A stretch of DNA of 64,000 nucleotides from Tibeticola sediminis (GCF_003843835.1 NZ_RKQL01000002.1:310001-374000); one strand, 5' to 3'; shown: positions 45,966 through 54,991, counted from the first letter of the stretch. The notes: generated from the letters alone by a model not told the origin. Numbers and translations are program-made.

Positions 45966-46597
45966 CCCCGGTGCACTCGACCCCCAGCGATCCGGCGGCA
46001 CCACTGCCCCAGCCGCGCTCGAAGACGGACCTGTTCCTCTCTTTCACGGCGATGGCGCTGCAAGGCTTTGGCGGCGTGGTGGCGGTGGTGCAGCGCGAAC
46101 TGGTGGAGAGAAAGCGCTGGCTCACGCCCGAGCAATTCGCCGAGGACTGGGCGGTCGCGCAGATCATGCCCGGCCCGAACGTGGTCAACCTTGCCATGAT
46201 GATTGGTGGGCGCGCCTTCGGCTTGGGCGGAGCCTTGGCCGCGCTTGCGGGCATGCTGGTGGTGCCCATGGCGATTGCGATCCTGGTGGCAGTGCTGTTC
46301 ACCGGCGTGGCCGACTCGCCGCAGGCACAAGGCGCACTGCGCGGCATGGGCGCGGTGGTCGCGGGGCTGATCGCTGCAACGGGCCTGAAGCTGCTCCCAG
46401 CCTTGCGGCACAACGTGATGGGTTGGCACGTCTGTGCAGCCTTGGCCGCAGCCACCTTCGTTGGGGTAGCGTTGCTGCGCTGGCCGTTGCCCTGGGTGCT
46501 GCCGGGGCTGGGCCTCACCGGCTTCGCCTGGGCTTGGCGGCAACTGGCCCGCGCGGGCGGCAAGCGCGCCGACGCTGCTTCGGAGCGGCAGCCATGA
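45962..46597 (+). CDS. chrA1: chromate transporter family protein, first half-size subunit
   Basis: Half-size CHR-family membrane protein of 211 residues with about five to six helices. The family signatures [18 protein letters not shown] and [18 protein letters not shown] (with the conserved PGP) are present. Two half-size proteins together form one functional exporter in this family; this one carries a short hydrophilic N-terminus. The GTG start overlaps the stop of the SDR gene (GTGA), so it is translationally linked to it. Confidence 0.85.
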   Translation: MTPVHSTPSDPAAPLPQPRSKTDLFLSFTAMALQGFGGVVAVVQRELVERKRWLTPEQFAEDWAVAQIMPGPNVVNLAMMIGGRAFGLGGALAALAGMLVVPMAIAILVAVLFTGVADSPQAQGALRGMGAVVAGLIAATGLKLLPALRHNVMGWHVCAALAAATFVGVALLRWPLPWVLPGLGLTGFAWAWRQLARAGGKRADAASERQP

Positions 46598-47202
46598 CGA
46601 GCCCGCCTGTTCTGTCCCTCGGCGTGGCCGATTGGTTCGATCTCTTCACGCACTTCGTGACGCTTTCTCTGCTGAGTGTGGGCGGCGCCATCAGCGCCGT
46701 GCCCGACATGCACCGCTACCTGGTCCTTGAACGGGCTTGGCTAAGCGAAGCGCAATTCGCGGCCTGTCTCGCGCTGGCGCAGGCCGCGCCCGGCCCGAAC
46801 GTGCTGTTCGTGGCGCTCATGGGGTGGAATGTGGGCCTCAATGCGGCCGGCGGGCTCGCCGCAGGGGCGGCGGCGGTGCTCAAGGGCCTGCTCGGGGTGG
46901 CCGCGAGCATGGGTGGTATCTTGCTGCCTTCGTCGGTTCTGAGCTACAACGCCACACAGTGGGCGCACCGCAACCGCGAGCTGCGCGCGGTGCGCGCCTT
47001 CAAGGCGGGGCTGGCGCCGATCGTGGTGGCCTTGCTGCTGGCGAGCGCCTGGGTGCTCGCCGGCGGCGCCCCGGCGCTGCAGCAGCAGTGGCGACTGTCG
47101 CTGCTGACGCTGGCGGCCCTGCTGCTGGTCTGGCGCACCCGCATCCACCTGTTGTGGTTGCTTGCCGCCGGCGGCCTGCTGGGGGCCTTGGGCTGGGTTT
47201 AG
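46594..47202 (+). CDS. chrA2: chromate transporter family protein, second half-size subunit
   Basis: Partner half of the CHR pair, 202 residues. It shows the paralogous signature LSVGGAISAVPDMHRYLV and ALAQAAPGPNVLFVALMGW and about five membrane helices. The ATG at 46594 overlaps the stop of the first half. Members of this family export chromate or take part in sulfate-like anion transport; substrate here is open. Confidence 0.85.
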   Translation: MTSPPVLSLGVADWFDLFTHFVTLSLLSVGGAISAVPDMHRYLVLERAWLSEAQFAACLALAQAAPGPNVLFVALMGWNVGLNAAGGLAAGAAAVLKGLLGVAASMGGILLPSSVLSYNATQWAHRNRELRAVRAFKAGLAPIVVALLLASAWVLAGGAPALQQQWRLSLLTLAALLLVWRTRIHLLWLLAAGGLLGALGWV

Positions 47203-47352
47203 CGCAACGGTGAACCCGTCGATCGCGCGTGGCGCATCCGGGATGCGGGGCACACCATCTCGGAACCCAGTTCCGTATTGCCCCAAGCGGATTGCCAGCG
47301 TGAAATGGGCGGTATCTGCTATCGTTTTAGAGATTCTTGAGGACCTTCGGCC

Positions 47353-47814
47353 ATGTCTTCCCTGATTGATTTCCTGCTGGTGTTCACGCATCTGGCCGGC
47401 GCCATCGTCTGGCTGGGCGGCATGGTGTTCGCGCACTTTGCGCTGCGGCCTGCGGCGACGCAGGTGCTGGAGCCGCCGCAACGTCTGCCACTGATGGCGC
47501 AGGCGTTGGGCCGATTTTTCCGTATGGTGGCCGTGGCGGTGGTAGCGCTGGTGGCCAGCGGCGTGTGGTTGCTCCTGCAGGTCGGCATGGGGCAGGCTCC
47601 TATGGGCTGGCATCTGATGCTCGCCATCGGCCTGCTGATGGCGGTGATCTTCAGCTTCATCTACGGTGGCCTCTACCGGGCGCTCTGCCGCGCCGTCGAT
47701 GCCCGTCAGTGGCCCGCCGCAGCGGCGGTGCTCAACCGCATCCGCGTGCTCGTCCTGGTGAACATGACGCTTGGCTTTCTGGCGGTCGCTGCAGCGGTGT
47801 CGGCGCGAGCCTGA
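47353..47814 (+). CDS. CopD-like four-helix membrane protein
   Basis: Integral membrane protein of 153 residues with four helices (about 5-28, 50-72, 84-105 and 125-148). The pattern HLAGAIVWLGGMVF (with a histidine in helix 1) resembles CopD/YebZ copper-resistance proteins and small related heme/copper membrane proteins. GAGGACC precedes the ATG. It stands between the chromate transporter pair and a convergent PepSY gene. Function is not certain. Confidence 0.7.
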   Translation: MSSLIDFLLVFTHLAGAIVWLGGMVFAHFALRPAATQVLEPPQRLPLMAQALGRFFRMVAVAVVALVASGVWLLLQVGMGQAPMGWHLMLAIGLLMAVIFSFIYGGLYRALCRAVDARQWPAAAAVLNRIRVLVLVNMTLGFLAVAAAVSARA

Positions 47815-47865
47815 GGGACTTGGGCCGCGCCTCCGTGGCCGTGCGTGGGGCCACCAGGGTGAGCT

Positions 47866-48216
47866 TCAGCGCCGCGCGCGCTGGCTCTCGTAGCGGGTAT
47901 CGCCCGTGCGGTCGAGCGCGACCCGGTTGTAGATGACGGGCTCACCGCTCACGGGGTCGTAATAGGCTTCGACCGCGGTGCCGTCCTTGGCGATGGCGTA
48001 GAACTCGTAGCAGTTGCCGCGCGAGATCTTGAACTTGACGAGGGTGAACTTCTCAGCGCCGAACTTGGCGCGGGCCTGTGCTTCGCTGATCCAGGCGGAA
48101 CGGGGGGCTTGGGTACAGACCACATCTTCCGCGGCTGAACCCGCCCAAACCGGCCCAAAGCTGACGCAGCCGACGCAGCCGACGAGAATGCCGAGCCAGC
48201 GAACTTTGATGGTCAT
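47866..48216 (-). CDS. small secreted PepSY-domain protein
   Basis: Protein of 116 residues with a signal peptide (MTIKVRWLGILVGCVGCVSFGPVWAG) and a single PepSY domain (WISEAQARAKFG ... DGTAVEAYYDPVSGEPV). PepSY proteins are small, often periplasmic, and frequently lie near redox or peptidase genes; function is unknown. GGGAG lies seven bases before the ATG. The stretch between it and the next gene at 48359 shows nothing else. Confidence 0.75.
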   Translation of the reverse strand: MTIKVRWLGILVGCVGCVSFGPVWAGSAAEDVVCTQAPRSAWISEAQARAKFGAEKFTLVKFKISRGNCYEFYAIAKDGTAVEAYYDPVSGEPVIYNRVALDRTGDTRYESQRARR

Positions 48217-48358
48217 GGGTTACTCCCTCACGCGCACGGGCACTTGAAACCGGCGGCCCACGTTCGCCGAGAACTTCGCGCATCCGACATCGGTCACGCG
48301 ACTGCACAAGAGTCTGCACGTCGGACCTGAACAGAAGCTGAAGATGGCAGCGTGCGGC

Positions 48359-48706
48359 TCAGCGCGGGTTTTCGAACAGGACGTAGGTGGCGTAGTCGCT
48401 GACTTCGAAGTAGACCTTCTTCTCGCCGGGGTCGGCGACGAAGTTGAGGTTTTCGTCGAGCACGCCGTAGCCGAAACGGTAGGCGCGCGGCTTGCCGTCG
48501 TCGGTGCCCATGGCGGTGCTGAGTTTGTCGACCTTGAGGAAGCGGCGCACCAGCTTGTCGCCGGCGTAGACCTCGACCACGCCGTTGGTGCCGGTCCAGT
48601 TCTGGATGTCGCGGCTGATCTTGTTCTGCTGCTCCTGCGTGCAGGATGCGAGCAAAAACACCCCGAACCCCAGCGCCAGACGGTGCATGAGTGCTTTCAT
48701 TTTCAT
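48359..48706 (-). CDS. small conserved lipoprotein
   Basis: Lipoprotein of 115 residues with the lipobox LLASC after a short hydrophobic stretch ([11 protein letters not shown]). The mature part has no domain I recognise, with conserved-looking stretches [20 protein letters not shown] and [18 protein letters not shown]. Its ATG overlaps the rlmB stop (ATGA), so it is translationally coupled to it. An in-frame second Met (residue 3) is an alternative start. Confidence 0.7.
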   Translation of the reverse strand: MKMKALMHRLALGFGVFLLASCTQEQQNKISRDIQNWTGTNGVVEVYAGDKLVRRFLKVDKLSTAMGTDDGKPRAYRFGYGVLDENLNFVADPGEKKVYFEVSDYATYVLFENPR

Positions 48707-49452
48707 CGTGATGTGCGTTGTCTCACGGCCTCATACAGGCACACGCCACTGGCCACCGAGACGTTGAGGCTTTCGACCGCCCCGCACATGGGGATGGACA
48801 CCAGCGCGTCGCAGGTCTTGCGGGTGAGCTGACGCATACCCTCGCCTTCGGCACCGAGCACCAGCGCCACGGGGCCGCGCAGGTCGGCCTGAAAGAGCGT
48901 TTGCGGGGCGTCGTCGCTCGTGCCGATGATCCAGATAGCGCGCTCCTTGAGCTCGTTGAGGGTGCGCGCAAGGTTGGTCACCATGAAATACGGCACGGTC
49001 TCAGCCGCGCCGCTGGCGACCTTGGCGACGGTGGCGTTGATGCCGGCGGCATGGTCCTTCGGCGCGATCACGGCGTGCGCGCCCGCCCCGTCGGCCACGC
49101 GCAGGCAGGCACCGAGGTTGTGCGGATCGGTGATGCCATCGAGCACCAACAGCAGCGGCGCTTCGCCCCGGGCCTCGACCTGCTCGAGCAGTTCGTCGAG
49201 CGAGCTGGTCTGCGGCAGCGGCTGCACATGGGCCACGATGCCTTGGTGGCCGTGCCCACCGCTGAGTTTGGAGAGCCGCAAGCCGTCGGACTCGGTCAGG
49301 CGTACCCCGGCTTCCCGGGCGCGCTCGAGGAAGTGGCGCATGCGCGCATCGCGGCGCGAGGCGTCGAAAAACACCTCGACCACGGACTCGGGGGCCACTT
49401 TCAAGCGGACGCCTACGGCGTGAAAGCCAAACAGCACTTTTTTCTGGGTCAT
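48703..49452 (-). CDS. rlmB: 23S rRNA 2'-O-ribose methyltransferase (RlmB-type)
   Basis: SPOUT-family methyltransferase of 249 residues that methylates G2251 of 23S rRNA. N-terminal L30-like substrate domain ([14 protein letters not shown]) then the SPOUT core: [33 protein letters not shown] and [24 protein letters not shown]. The start is taken at 49452 ([14 protein letters not shown]); an ATG three codons earlier and one at 49506 are also in frame. Confidence 0.92.
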   Translation of the reverse strand: MTQKKVLFGFHAVGVRLKVAPESVVEVFFDASRRDARMRHFLERAREAGVRLTESDGLRLSKLSGGHGHQGIVAHVQPLPQTSSLDELLEQVEARGEAPLLLVLDGITDPHNLGACLRVADGAGAHAVIAPKDHAAGINATVAKVASGAAETVPYFMVTNLARTLNELKERAIWIIGTSDDAPQTLFQADLRGPVALVLGAEGEGMRQLTRKTCDALVSIPMCGAVESLNVSVASGVCLYEAVRQRTSR

Positions 49453-49501
49453 GGCGGCCATTATCGCGCTCCTGAAAGAGAAGCAAAGAAGCGCCGATTT
49501 A

Positions 49502-49662
49502 GGCAACGCTGAATAAGTTCCCGCGATGGCGCGCGCCCGGCCGCGGGATGGGATGCGAGGCGCAAGCCGCAGCCATAGCCGCAGCCATGGCGAGGATTTG
49601 CAACGACGCAGACCGCGCGCAGCCGGGATGCGCGGCGCGCGAGGGACTTGTTCAGCGTTGCC
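49502..49662. repeat. palindromic element F (GGCAACGCTGAA arms), 161 bp
   Basis: Arms GGCAACGCTGAATAAG at the left and the inverted GGCAACGCTGAACAAG at the right end (to 49662). The 47-bp core (49559-49605) is exactly centred with 57 bp each side; stem GCCATAGC-CGCA-GCCATGGC, one G-T type mismatch. Directly after it stands the TAA stop of the YbbA-like gene (49664-49666). A GCCGATTTAGG piece (49492-49502), like the end of element E, abuts the left arm. Confidence 0.88.
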
Positions 49663-49663
49663 T

Positions 49664-50362
49664 TTACGCCGGCAGGTCGCCCAATGACTCTACCGCCGCA
49701 CTGTCCGAGGCGAGCCGACCCGCCTCGATCGTCAGCCGCCGTTGGCAGCGCTCGGCGATGGCCCGGTCGTGGGTCACGAGCAGCAGCGTCGTTTTCTGCG
49801 CGCGGTTGAGCTCGAACATCAACTCCATGATGGTCTCGCCGGTAGCGAAGTCGAGGCTGCCCGTGGGTTCGTCGGCCAGCAACACCGTGGGCTCGGTGAC
49901 GAAGGCGCGCGCAAGCGCCACCCGTTGCTGCTCCCCGCCCGACAGCACCTTGGGGTAATGGTTGAGTCGCTGCCCCAGCCCCACGCGCTCGAGCATGGCC
50001 GCTGCCCGCCGCCGTGCGTCGCGCCGGCCGGCCAGTTCCAGCGGCAGCATGACGTTTTCGAGCGCGCTGAGGCTGCCCAGCAACTGAAAGCTTTGAAAAA
50101 CGAACCCCATGCGCTGCGCGCGCACCGCCGCCCGGTCGTCTTCCGATCGCGCGTAGAGATCGAGCCCGTCGATCCGAACCGTGCCTGAAGTCGGCGTGTC
50201 GAGCCCCGCGATCAGGGACAGCAGCGTACTTTTGCCCGAGCCCGACGCCCCGACGATGGCGACCGTTTCGCCCGCTGCGACCTGGAAATCGACATCGCGC
50301 AAAATCGTGAGCGTCCCGGTGGAATCCTGGACGGCTTTGGTGAGGTGCTCGACCGAAATCAT
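49664..50362 (-). CDS. ybbA: YbbA/LolD-like ABC transporter ATPase
   Basis: ABC ATPase of 232 residues of the LolD/MacB-type group. Walker [10 protein letters not shown], signature [14 protein letters not shown], Walker [13 protein letters not shown] and the switch histidine in LLLVTHDRA are all present. In many proteobacteria it lies divergent from the TesA-like esterase, as here, and would work with a large FtsX-like permease, which is not adjacent in this window. The start at 50362 (MISVEHLTK) is preferred; an ATG at 50383 would overlap the divergent esterase start. Confidence 0.88.
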   Translation of the reverse strand: MISVEHLTKAVQDSTGTLTILRDVDFQVAAGETVAIVGASGSGKSTLLSLIAGLDTPTSGTVRIDGLDLYARSEDDRAAVRAQRMGFVFQSFQLLGSLSALENVMLPLELAGRRDARRRAAAMLERVGLGQRLNHYPKVLSGGEQQRVALARAFVTEPTVLLADEPTGSLDFATGETIMELMFELNRAQKTTLLLVTHDRAIAERCQRRLTIEAGRLASDSAAVESLGDLPA

Positions 50363-50381
50363 CGCGGTCTGGGAAGGGATC

Positions 50382-51038
50382 ATGGAACAAGGAACGAAAT
50401 TGATACGTCGACACTTTATCGTCTCGGGAGGAGCCCTCGCTGCCGCGGGATTTGCGCTGCGCCCGAGTTTGGCGGCGACGGCGAAGGTCATCCTCGTGGT
50501 GGGGGACTCGCTGAGCGCCGAGTACGGTCTGCCGCGCGGACGCGGCTGGGTCGCGCTGCTCGATGCGCGGCTGCGCGCCGAAGGCGTGCCGGCCCGGGTG
50601 ATCAACGCCAGCATCAGCGGCGACACGACGGCGGGCGGCCGCGCGCGGCTGGCCCCGCTGCTCGAGCAGCACAAGCCCGACGTGGTCATCATCGAACTCG
50701 GCGGCAACGATGCCATGCGCGGCCTCGACCTCGCGCAGACACGCGAGCATCTGCTCGCCATGACCAGCCTCGCTCAGGCGTCCGGCGCGCGCGTCCTGCT
50801 GCTGGGCATGCAGGTGCCACCCAATTACGGCGCCGACTACGCGCGCCGCTTTGCCGAGGTGTTTCGTGAAGTCGCTCGCGAGCGGCGCGCGGCGCTCGTG
50901 CCCTTCTTCCTCAAAAACGTGGCGGACGTGCCCGAAGCAGCGGCGCTGTTTCAAGCCGACCAGATCCACCCCAACGAAAAAGCCCAAGCCATCATGCTCG
51001 ACAACGTCTGGCCCCAACTACGAAAGCTGCTGCGATGA
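50382..51038 (+). CDS. TesA-like GDSL esterase/lysophospholipase with Tat-type signal
   Basis: SGNH hydrolase of 218 residues. Block I GDSLSAEYGL holds the nucleophile Ser, block II has ISGDTT, block III GGNDAMRG and block V DQIHPN with the catalytic Asp and His. The N-terminus reads MEQGTKLIRRHFIVSGGALAAAG, a twin-arginine-like signal, so export through Tat is possible. The ATG at 50382 follows AAGGGAT. It is only 19 bp from the divergent YbbA-like start and is coupled to mnmH at its stop (ATGA). Confidence 0.85.
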   Translation: MEQGTKLIRRHFIVSGGALAAAGFALRPSLAATAKVILVVGDSLSAEYGLPRGRGWVALLDARLRAEGVPARVINASISGDTTAGGRARLAPLLEQHKPDVVIIELGGNDAMRGLDLAQTREHLLAMTSLAQASGARVLLLGMQVPPNYGADYARRFAEVFREVARERRAALVPFFLKNVADVPEAAALFQADQIHPNEKAQAIMLDNVWPQLRKLLR

Positions 51039-52090
51039 GTGTGCACCTGATCCCCGCCGCCGAGGCCGTGCAAAGCCTAGGCAGCTACCACACCATCATC
51101 GATGCGCGCAGCGAGTCCGAGTGGGCGCACGACCACCTGCCCGGCGCCCAAAACTGGCCGTCTTTGCGCGACGAGGAGCGCGTCCGCGTGGGCACCCTCT
51201 ACAAACAGGTCAGCGCCTTCGAAGCGCAGAAAATCGGCGCCGCGCTCGTCGCGCGCAACATCGCTGCGCACATCGAGCGGGAAGTGCTCGACAAACCGCG
51301 CGACTGGCGCCCGCTCATCTACTGCTGGCGCGGCGGCAAACGCAGCAACGCGCTGGCCCTGGTGCTGGGCCAGATCGGCTTTCGGGTTGGCGTGATCGAG
51401 GGGGGGTACAAGGCCTTTCGCAAAGCCATGCTCGAAGACCTCGCCGCACGCGCCGAGTGCTTGAGCTTTCGCGTCATTTGCGGCCCCACGGGTACGGGCA
51501 AGACCCGCTTGTTGCATGCCCTCGGCCGCGCCGGCGCGCAGGTGCTCGATCTCGAGGCGCTCGCCTGCCATCGCAGCTCCGTGCTGGGTGCCGTGCCGGG
51601 GCAGCCGCAGCCCAGCCAGAAACGCTTCGAGAGTCTGCTCTGGGACGCGTTGCGGCACTTCCGGCCCGAGGAGCCGGTCTACGTCGAGGCCGAAAGCAAG
51701 AAGGTCGGCAACGTGTTCGTGCCCGAGCCCTTGATTCAGTCCATGCGCCGCAGCCCCTGCGTGCGCCTGGAAATGCCTCTTTCGGGTCGCGTGGCGCTGC
51801 TGCTCGAGGATTACCCTCAACTCACCCAGGACGTCGATTACCTCTGCCGAAGGCTCGAAGCCTTGACCGTGCTGCGGGGCCGCGAACAGGTCGAACAGTG
51901 GCAAGCCGCCGCCCGGAGCGGGGCATTCGAGACGCTGGTTCGCAGCTTGCTCGCCTTGCACTACGACCCGGGTTACGAGCGATCGACCGCCCACAACTTT
52001 GCCGCCTTCGCAACCGCGCCAACGCTGGCCCTGCCCGACCCGACGGCACGCAGCTTCGACGAAGCCGCTGCGCAGTTGCTGCAGGGGTGA
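51035..52090 (+). CDS. mnmH: tRNA 2-selenouridine synthase
   Basis: Converts 2-thiouridine in tRNA to 2-selenouridine (via a geranylated intermediate), or only geranylates it. 351 residues. An N-terminal rhodanese domain has the catalytic cysteine in YCWRGGKRS (about 98) and a P-loop GPTGTGKT starts the second half (about 150). The ATG at 51035 overlaps the esterase stop. A functioning SelD (not in the window) would supply selenophosphate. Confidence 0.93.
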   Translation: MSVHLIPAAEAVQSLGSYHTIIDARSESEWAHDHLPGAQNWPSLRDEERVRVGTLYKQVSAFEAQKIGAALVARNIAAHIEREVLDKPRDWRPLIYCWRGGKRSNALALVLGQIGFRVGVIEGGYKAFRKAMLEDLAARAECLSFRVICGPTGTGKTRLLHALGRAGAQVLDLEALACHRSSVLGAVPGQPQPSQKRFESLLWDALRHFRPEEPVYVEAESKKVGNVFVPEPLIQSMRRSPCVRLEMPLSGRVALLLEDYPQLTQDVDYLCRRLEALTVLRGREQVEQWQAAARSGAFETLVRSLLALHYDPGYERSTAHNFAAFATAPTLALPDPTARSFDEAAAQLLQG

Positions 52091-52184
52091 AGACGCAGTT
52101 TCTGGGCAAGGCCAGCCCTGCCCCAGGTGCTCGGTACATTCGGCGGCGAGCAAGCGCCCTCACCGGCCCTGATTCCGCCCCGCC

Positions 52185-52394
52185 CTATGCCACGCTGGTG
52201 CCGGAGATCCCACGGTCAGAGGCTTCGGCCCCGGGGGTCGCGGCGGACGCGTCGTTCGACAAGGCCGACTCGGCCCCGGCGTCTTCGGGGCCGCCGTGCT
52301 TGCGCTCGGCCTTGGCCTTGAGCTTTTCCTCTTTCTTGCGCTTCTTCGCCAGCTCTTTCTGACGTTTCTCGTAGCCGTAGTTCGGGGTTGCCAA
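52185..52394 (-). CDS. small lysine-rich protein, TTG start likely
   Basis: Short basic protein, 69 residues if it begins at the TTG at 52394: MATPNYGYEKRQKELAKKRK and a KEEKLKAKAERK stretch followed by an acidic/Ala-rich tail. The conserved-looking NYGYEKRQKELAKKRK element is a pattern seen in small proteins of many proteobacteria. An ATG at 52478 would add 28 residues of unlike composition, so the TTG is preferred. No function is known to me. Confidence 0.6.
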   Translation of the reverse strand: MATPNYGYEKRQKELAKKRKKEEKLKAKAERKHGGPEDAGAESALSNDASAATPGAEASDRGISGTSVA

Positions 52395-52487
52395 TGTGCA
52401 GTTCTCGGTTGGGCCGGCGCTGAGGAGCGACTCGATGGGGCTCGATCGGTGGCGCGGCAGGGTGGTTTGGCTCTGCACTGTAGCAGT

Positions 52488-53381
52488 TCAGCGGGCCGCG
52501 CCCTCTTCCGCTTCCTGCCACTCGATGACATCCCGGTACGCGTGCCAGGTCGCATGGCCGAGCAGCGGGCCGCTCAACACCAGGCCCGCCCCCAGCGGCA
52601 ACAGCGACACGAAGACCAACACGGCGATGAGCGCCCCCCAAAACAGCAGCACCCCCGGGTGCTCGTAAAAGACCCGGATGCTCTGGATGGCGGCCGTGAT
52701 CGCATCCGTGTCCCGATCGAGAATCATCGGGATGGAAACGACAGACGTCGCAAACACGAGCAGCGCAAACACCGACCCCACCGCCAGATAAACCAGGACG
52801 AACTCCAGGTTCTCCGGGTTGAAGACGGCCTCGATCACGCCCGCCGTCGACGGCAGGCCGGTGTTGAAAAAGACCGCAAAGACCACGAGCGAAGCCCGGC
52901 CCCAGAGCAGTTCGAGCACCATGAAGACCAGCACCAGCATCCCCATGCTCTTGACGTGACCACGCCAAGCGAGGAGTGAGTCCACCAGGCGCACCGGCTC
53001 GCCGCGCTCGCGCCGGCGGCTCACCTCATAAAGACCCAGCGCCAGGAACGGCCCGACGAGCAAGCAGCCCGAGGCGATCGACATGGTGTATTCGGGCTTG
53101 GTTTGGAAGACAGCGGCCAAGACCACCGCCATGGCCCAAAAACACAGCCCGTAGAACAGCCCGATGCCCGGATGCGCGCGAAAGTCGGCCCACCCTCGGG
53201 TCAACCATTGCAGTGGCGAGGAAAACCCAAGCGGCCGGAACACCGCGCGCGGCCCCACGGGCGGCGGCGGGAAATAAGGCACCGGCTCCGCGTGCGCCGG
53301 ACTCGCCTCGTATGGTGCGGCGCCGGTGGCTTGGCCCGACGCGGCGGTATCGGTTTGGGTCGAAGTGAGCGTATGAGACAT
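52488..53381 (-). CDS. DUF2189 integral membrane protein
   Basis: Membrane protein of 297 residues (from the ATG at 53381; another at 53393 adds four) with a proline-rich hydrophilic start and about six helices (TM1 near 72-92). DUF2189 family by size, topology and the motifs PGIGLFYGLCFWAM, GPFLALGLYEVSRRRERGE and FATSVVSIPMILDRDTDA. Function is unknown. A perfect FNR-type box (TTGAT-N4-ATCAA) lies just upstream, suggesting oxygen-dependent control. Confidence 0.85.
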   Translation of the reverse strand: MSHTLTSTQTDTAASGQATGAAPYEASPAHAEPVPYFPPPPVGPRAVFRPLGFSSPLQWLTRGWADFRAHPGIGLFYGLCFWAMAVVLAAVFQTKPEYTMSIASGCLLVGPFLALGLYEVSRRRERGEPVRLVDSLLAWRGHVKSMGMLVLVFMVLELLWGRASLVVFAVFFNTGLPSTAGVIEAVFNPENLEFVLVYLAVGSVFALLVFATSVVSIPMILDRDTDAITAAIQSIRVFYEHPGVLLFWGALIAVLVFVSLLPLGAGLVLSGPLLGHATWHAYRDVIEWQEAEEGAAR

Positions 53382-53398
53382 GTCGAGCGCCAATGCGT

Positions 53399-53412
53399 TT
53401 GATAAAAATCAA
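53399..53412 (-). promoter_or_regulatory. perfect FNR/ANR-type box upstream of the DUF2189 gene
   Basis: TTGATAAAAATCAA matches the FNR consensus TTGAT-N4-ATCAA at all ten positions. It ends 18 bp upstream of the ATG at 53381, closer than a class II activator site would be, so it could repress in the absence of oxygen or overlap the promoter. The box is certain; binding is inferred. Confidence 0.6.
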
Positions 53413-53414
53413 AC

Positions 53415-53430
53415 ATCAGCGTACGCTGAT
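53415..53430. promoter_or_regulatory. 16-bp palindrome beside the FNR box
   Basis: ATCAGCGTACGCTGAT is a perfect palindrome, 3 bp from the FNR-like box, in the same 110-bp intergenic gap. It may bind a second dimeric regulator of the DUF2189 gene; no cognate regulator is apparent. Confidence 0.4.
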
Positions 53431-53505
53431 TCATGCCGGATCGACACTAGAGAAAACACCGACCCGATAAACCCATGGCCGATGCCAGCTGCGGCAGGAA
53501 TGGCG

Positions 53506-54801
53506 TCAGCCTTGCCCGGAGTCAGCGTGGCGTTCGAGCGCTCGCAAGCCCTGCTCGAGATCCCGCTGCAAATCCTCGACCGCTTCGAGCCCGACCGAGA
53601 AACGCACGAGCGAGCCTCGGGCCAGATGCGCCGGCCAGGGCGCGCGCAAACTTTGAATGTCGTAGGGCATCACCAAACTGACCGGCCCACCCCAGCTGTA
53701 GCCCAGGCGAAAGCAGCGCAGCGCGTCACAAAACGCATCGACCTGAGCCTGGCTGTAGCGCGCATCGAAAATCACGCTGAACAGGCCAGCGGCGCGTCCC
53801 CCGGGCCGCTGGGCGGTGCAGCACGAGACCCGCCAATGCGCATGGCCGGGTGAGCCCTCGAGCGCCGGATGCAAGACCTGCGCAAACACATCGCTGCGGC
53901 GGGCGCACCAGCGAGCCAGCGTGCGCGCTGCGGCGTCTTGCGCGTCATAGCGCAGTTCCAAACTGGGCAGGGCGCGCAGCACGGCTTCGACATCGTTGGC
54001 CCCGACGCCGAGGCCCAGCCGCATATGGGTTTGCTCGATGCGCCGGTGCAAGACGGCATCGCGCGTCACGACGCTGCCCATGAGCACGTCTCCGCCGCCG
54101 CTGGGGTATTTCGTAAGGGCATGGACACTGAGGTCGACCCCCAGCTCCTGGCCCGCCGAACGCCCCGGCACGAGGTCAAACGGCCGAAAAGCGAGGCCCG
54201 AGCCCCAGGTGTTGTCGAGGGCGACGAGCGCGCCGGATCGATGGCTGCGCTCGACGAGTGCGACCAGATCGGGAAACTCCATCGTCACCGAGCCCGCGGC
54301 CTCGACCCAAACCAGTCGCACGCGCGGCCCCCAGGATTCGCTCAAGGACTCGGGCCGCAAGGGGTCGTACAGCCGGTGCCCGATGCCATAGCGGGCCAAC
54401 TCGTCGCGTGCCAAAGCAAGCCCGGGGCCGTAGGCATTCTGGGGCAGCAACACCTCGTCCCCCGCTGCCAAAAGGCTCAAATCCACCAGTGCAATGGCCG
54501 CGAGACCGCTGGGCGCCAGCGTGCAATGGCTCCCCCCTTCGAGGGTCGCCAGTCGCTCCTGCAGCGTGAAGCTGGTCGGCGTGCCGTGCAGGCCGTAGGT
54601 GTAGCCACGCCGGTCGCTCCAGTGCCGCGCGCGCATCGCGGCCACCGACGGAAAGAACACCGTGGAGGCTTTGAATACCCCCGGCTGCGGCGCATCGAAC
54701 CCGGCCGGAGGACGGTAGGGATGGTGGATCAACGCCGTCGCGAGCGACCAGCCCCGGTCCGGCGGCGCGGAACCCGTCCGTTCATCGCGTGGATCGACCA
54801 T
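53506..54801 (-). CDS. PLP-dependent cystathionine-lyase-type enzyme
   Basis: Transsulfuration-family enzyme (Cys/Met metabolism PLP class) of 431 residues. The cofactor lysine is in HALTKYPSGGGD, the preceding Asp in VALDNTWGSGLAF, and YTYGLHGTPTS is the N-terminal active-site part. It resembles cystathionine beta-lyases of the MetC type; gamma-lyase or related activities are possible. It starts close to element C, which separates it from the phosphoribosyltransferase gene on the same strand. Confidence 0.85.
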   Translation of the reverse strand: MVDPRDERTGSAPPDRGWSLATALIHHPYRPPAGFDAPQPGVFKASTVFFPSVAAMRARHWSDRRGYTYGLHGTPTSFTLQERLATLEGGSHCTLAPSGLAAIALVDLSLLAAGDEVLLPQNAYGPGLALARDELARYGIGHRLYDPLRPESLSESWGPRVRLVWVEAAGSVTMEFPDLVALVERSHRSGALVALDNTWGSGLAFRPFDLVPGRSAGQELGVDLSVHALTKYPSGGGDVLMGSVVTRDAVLHRRIEQTHMRLGLGVGANDVEAVLRALPSLELRYDAQDAAARTLARWCARRSDVFAQVLHPALEGSPGHAHWRVSCCTAQRPGGRAAGLFSVIFDARYSQAQVDAFCDALRCFRLGYSWGGPVSLVMPYDIQSLRAPWPAHLARGSLVRFSVGLEAVEDLQRDLEQGLRALERHADSGQG

Positions 54802-54824
54802 GCCCGCAGCTCCCGCGCCAAGGC

Positions 54825-54991
54825 CTCAGAGGCTGAGAGGGAATTGGGCGTGCCCGAAGAGGCGCCATAAAGCGCGTCCGAGTAGGCGCAAAGCACAGCC
54901 GTAGCTCGGGCTACGGCGCGCATTTGCAACGCCCTCGGGCGTGTTTTGGGACGTCAAAGCGGGCATGACCGATTCCCTCTCAGCCTCTCAG
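54825..54991. repeat. palindromic element C (GAGGCTGAGAGGG arms), 167 bp
   Basis: Arms at 54825-54844 and 54972-54991 with one mismatch. The 47-bp core (54885-54931) is exactly centred, stem GCCGTAGC-TCGG-GCTACGGC. The right arm holds the stop codon of the phosphoribosyltransferase (TGA of 54990-54988). It lies between two minus-strand genes and contains no gene. Confidence 0.92.
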
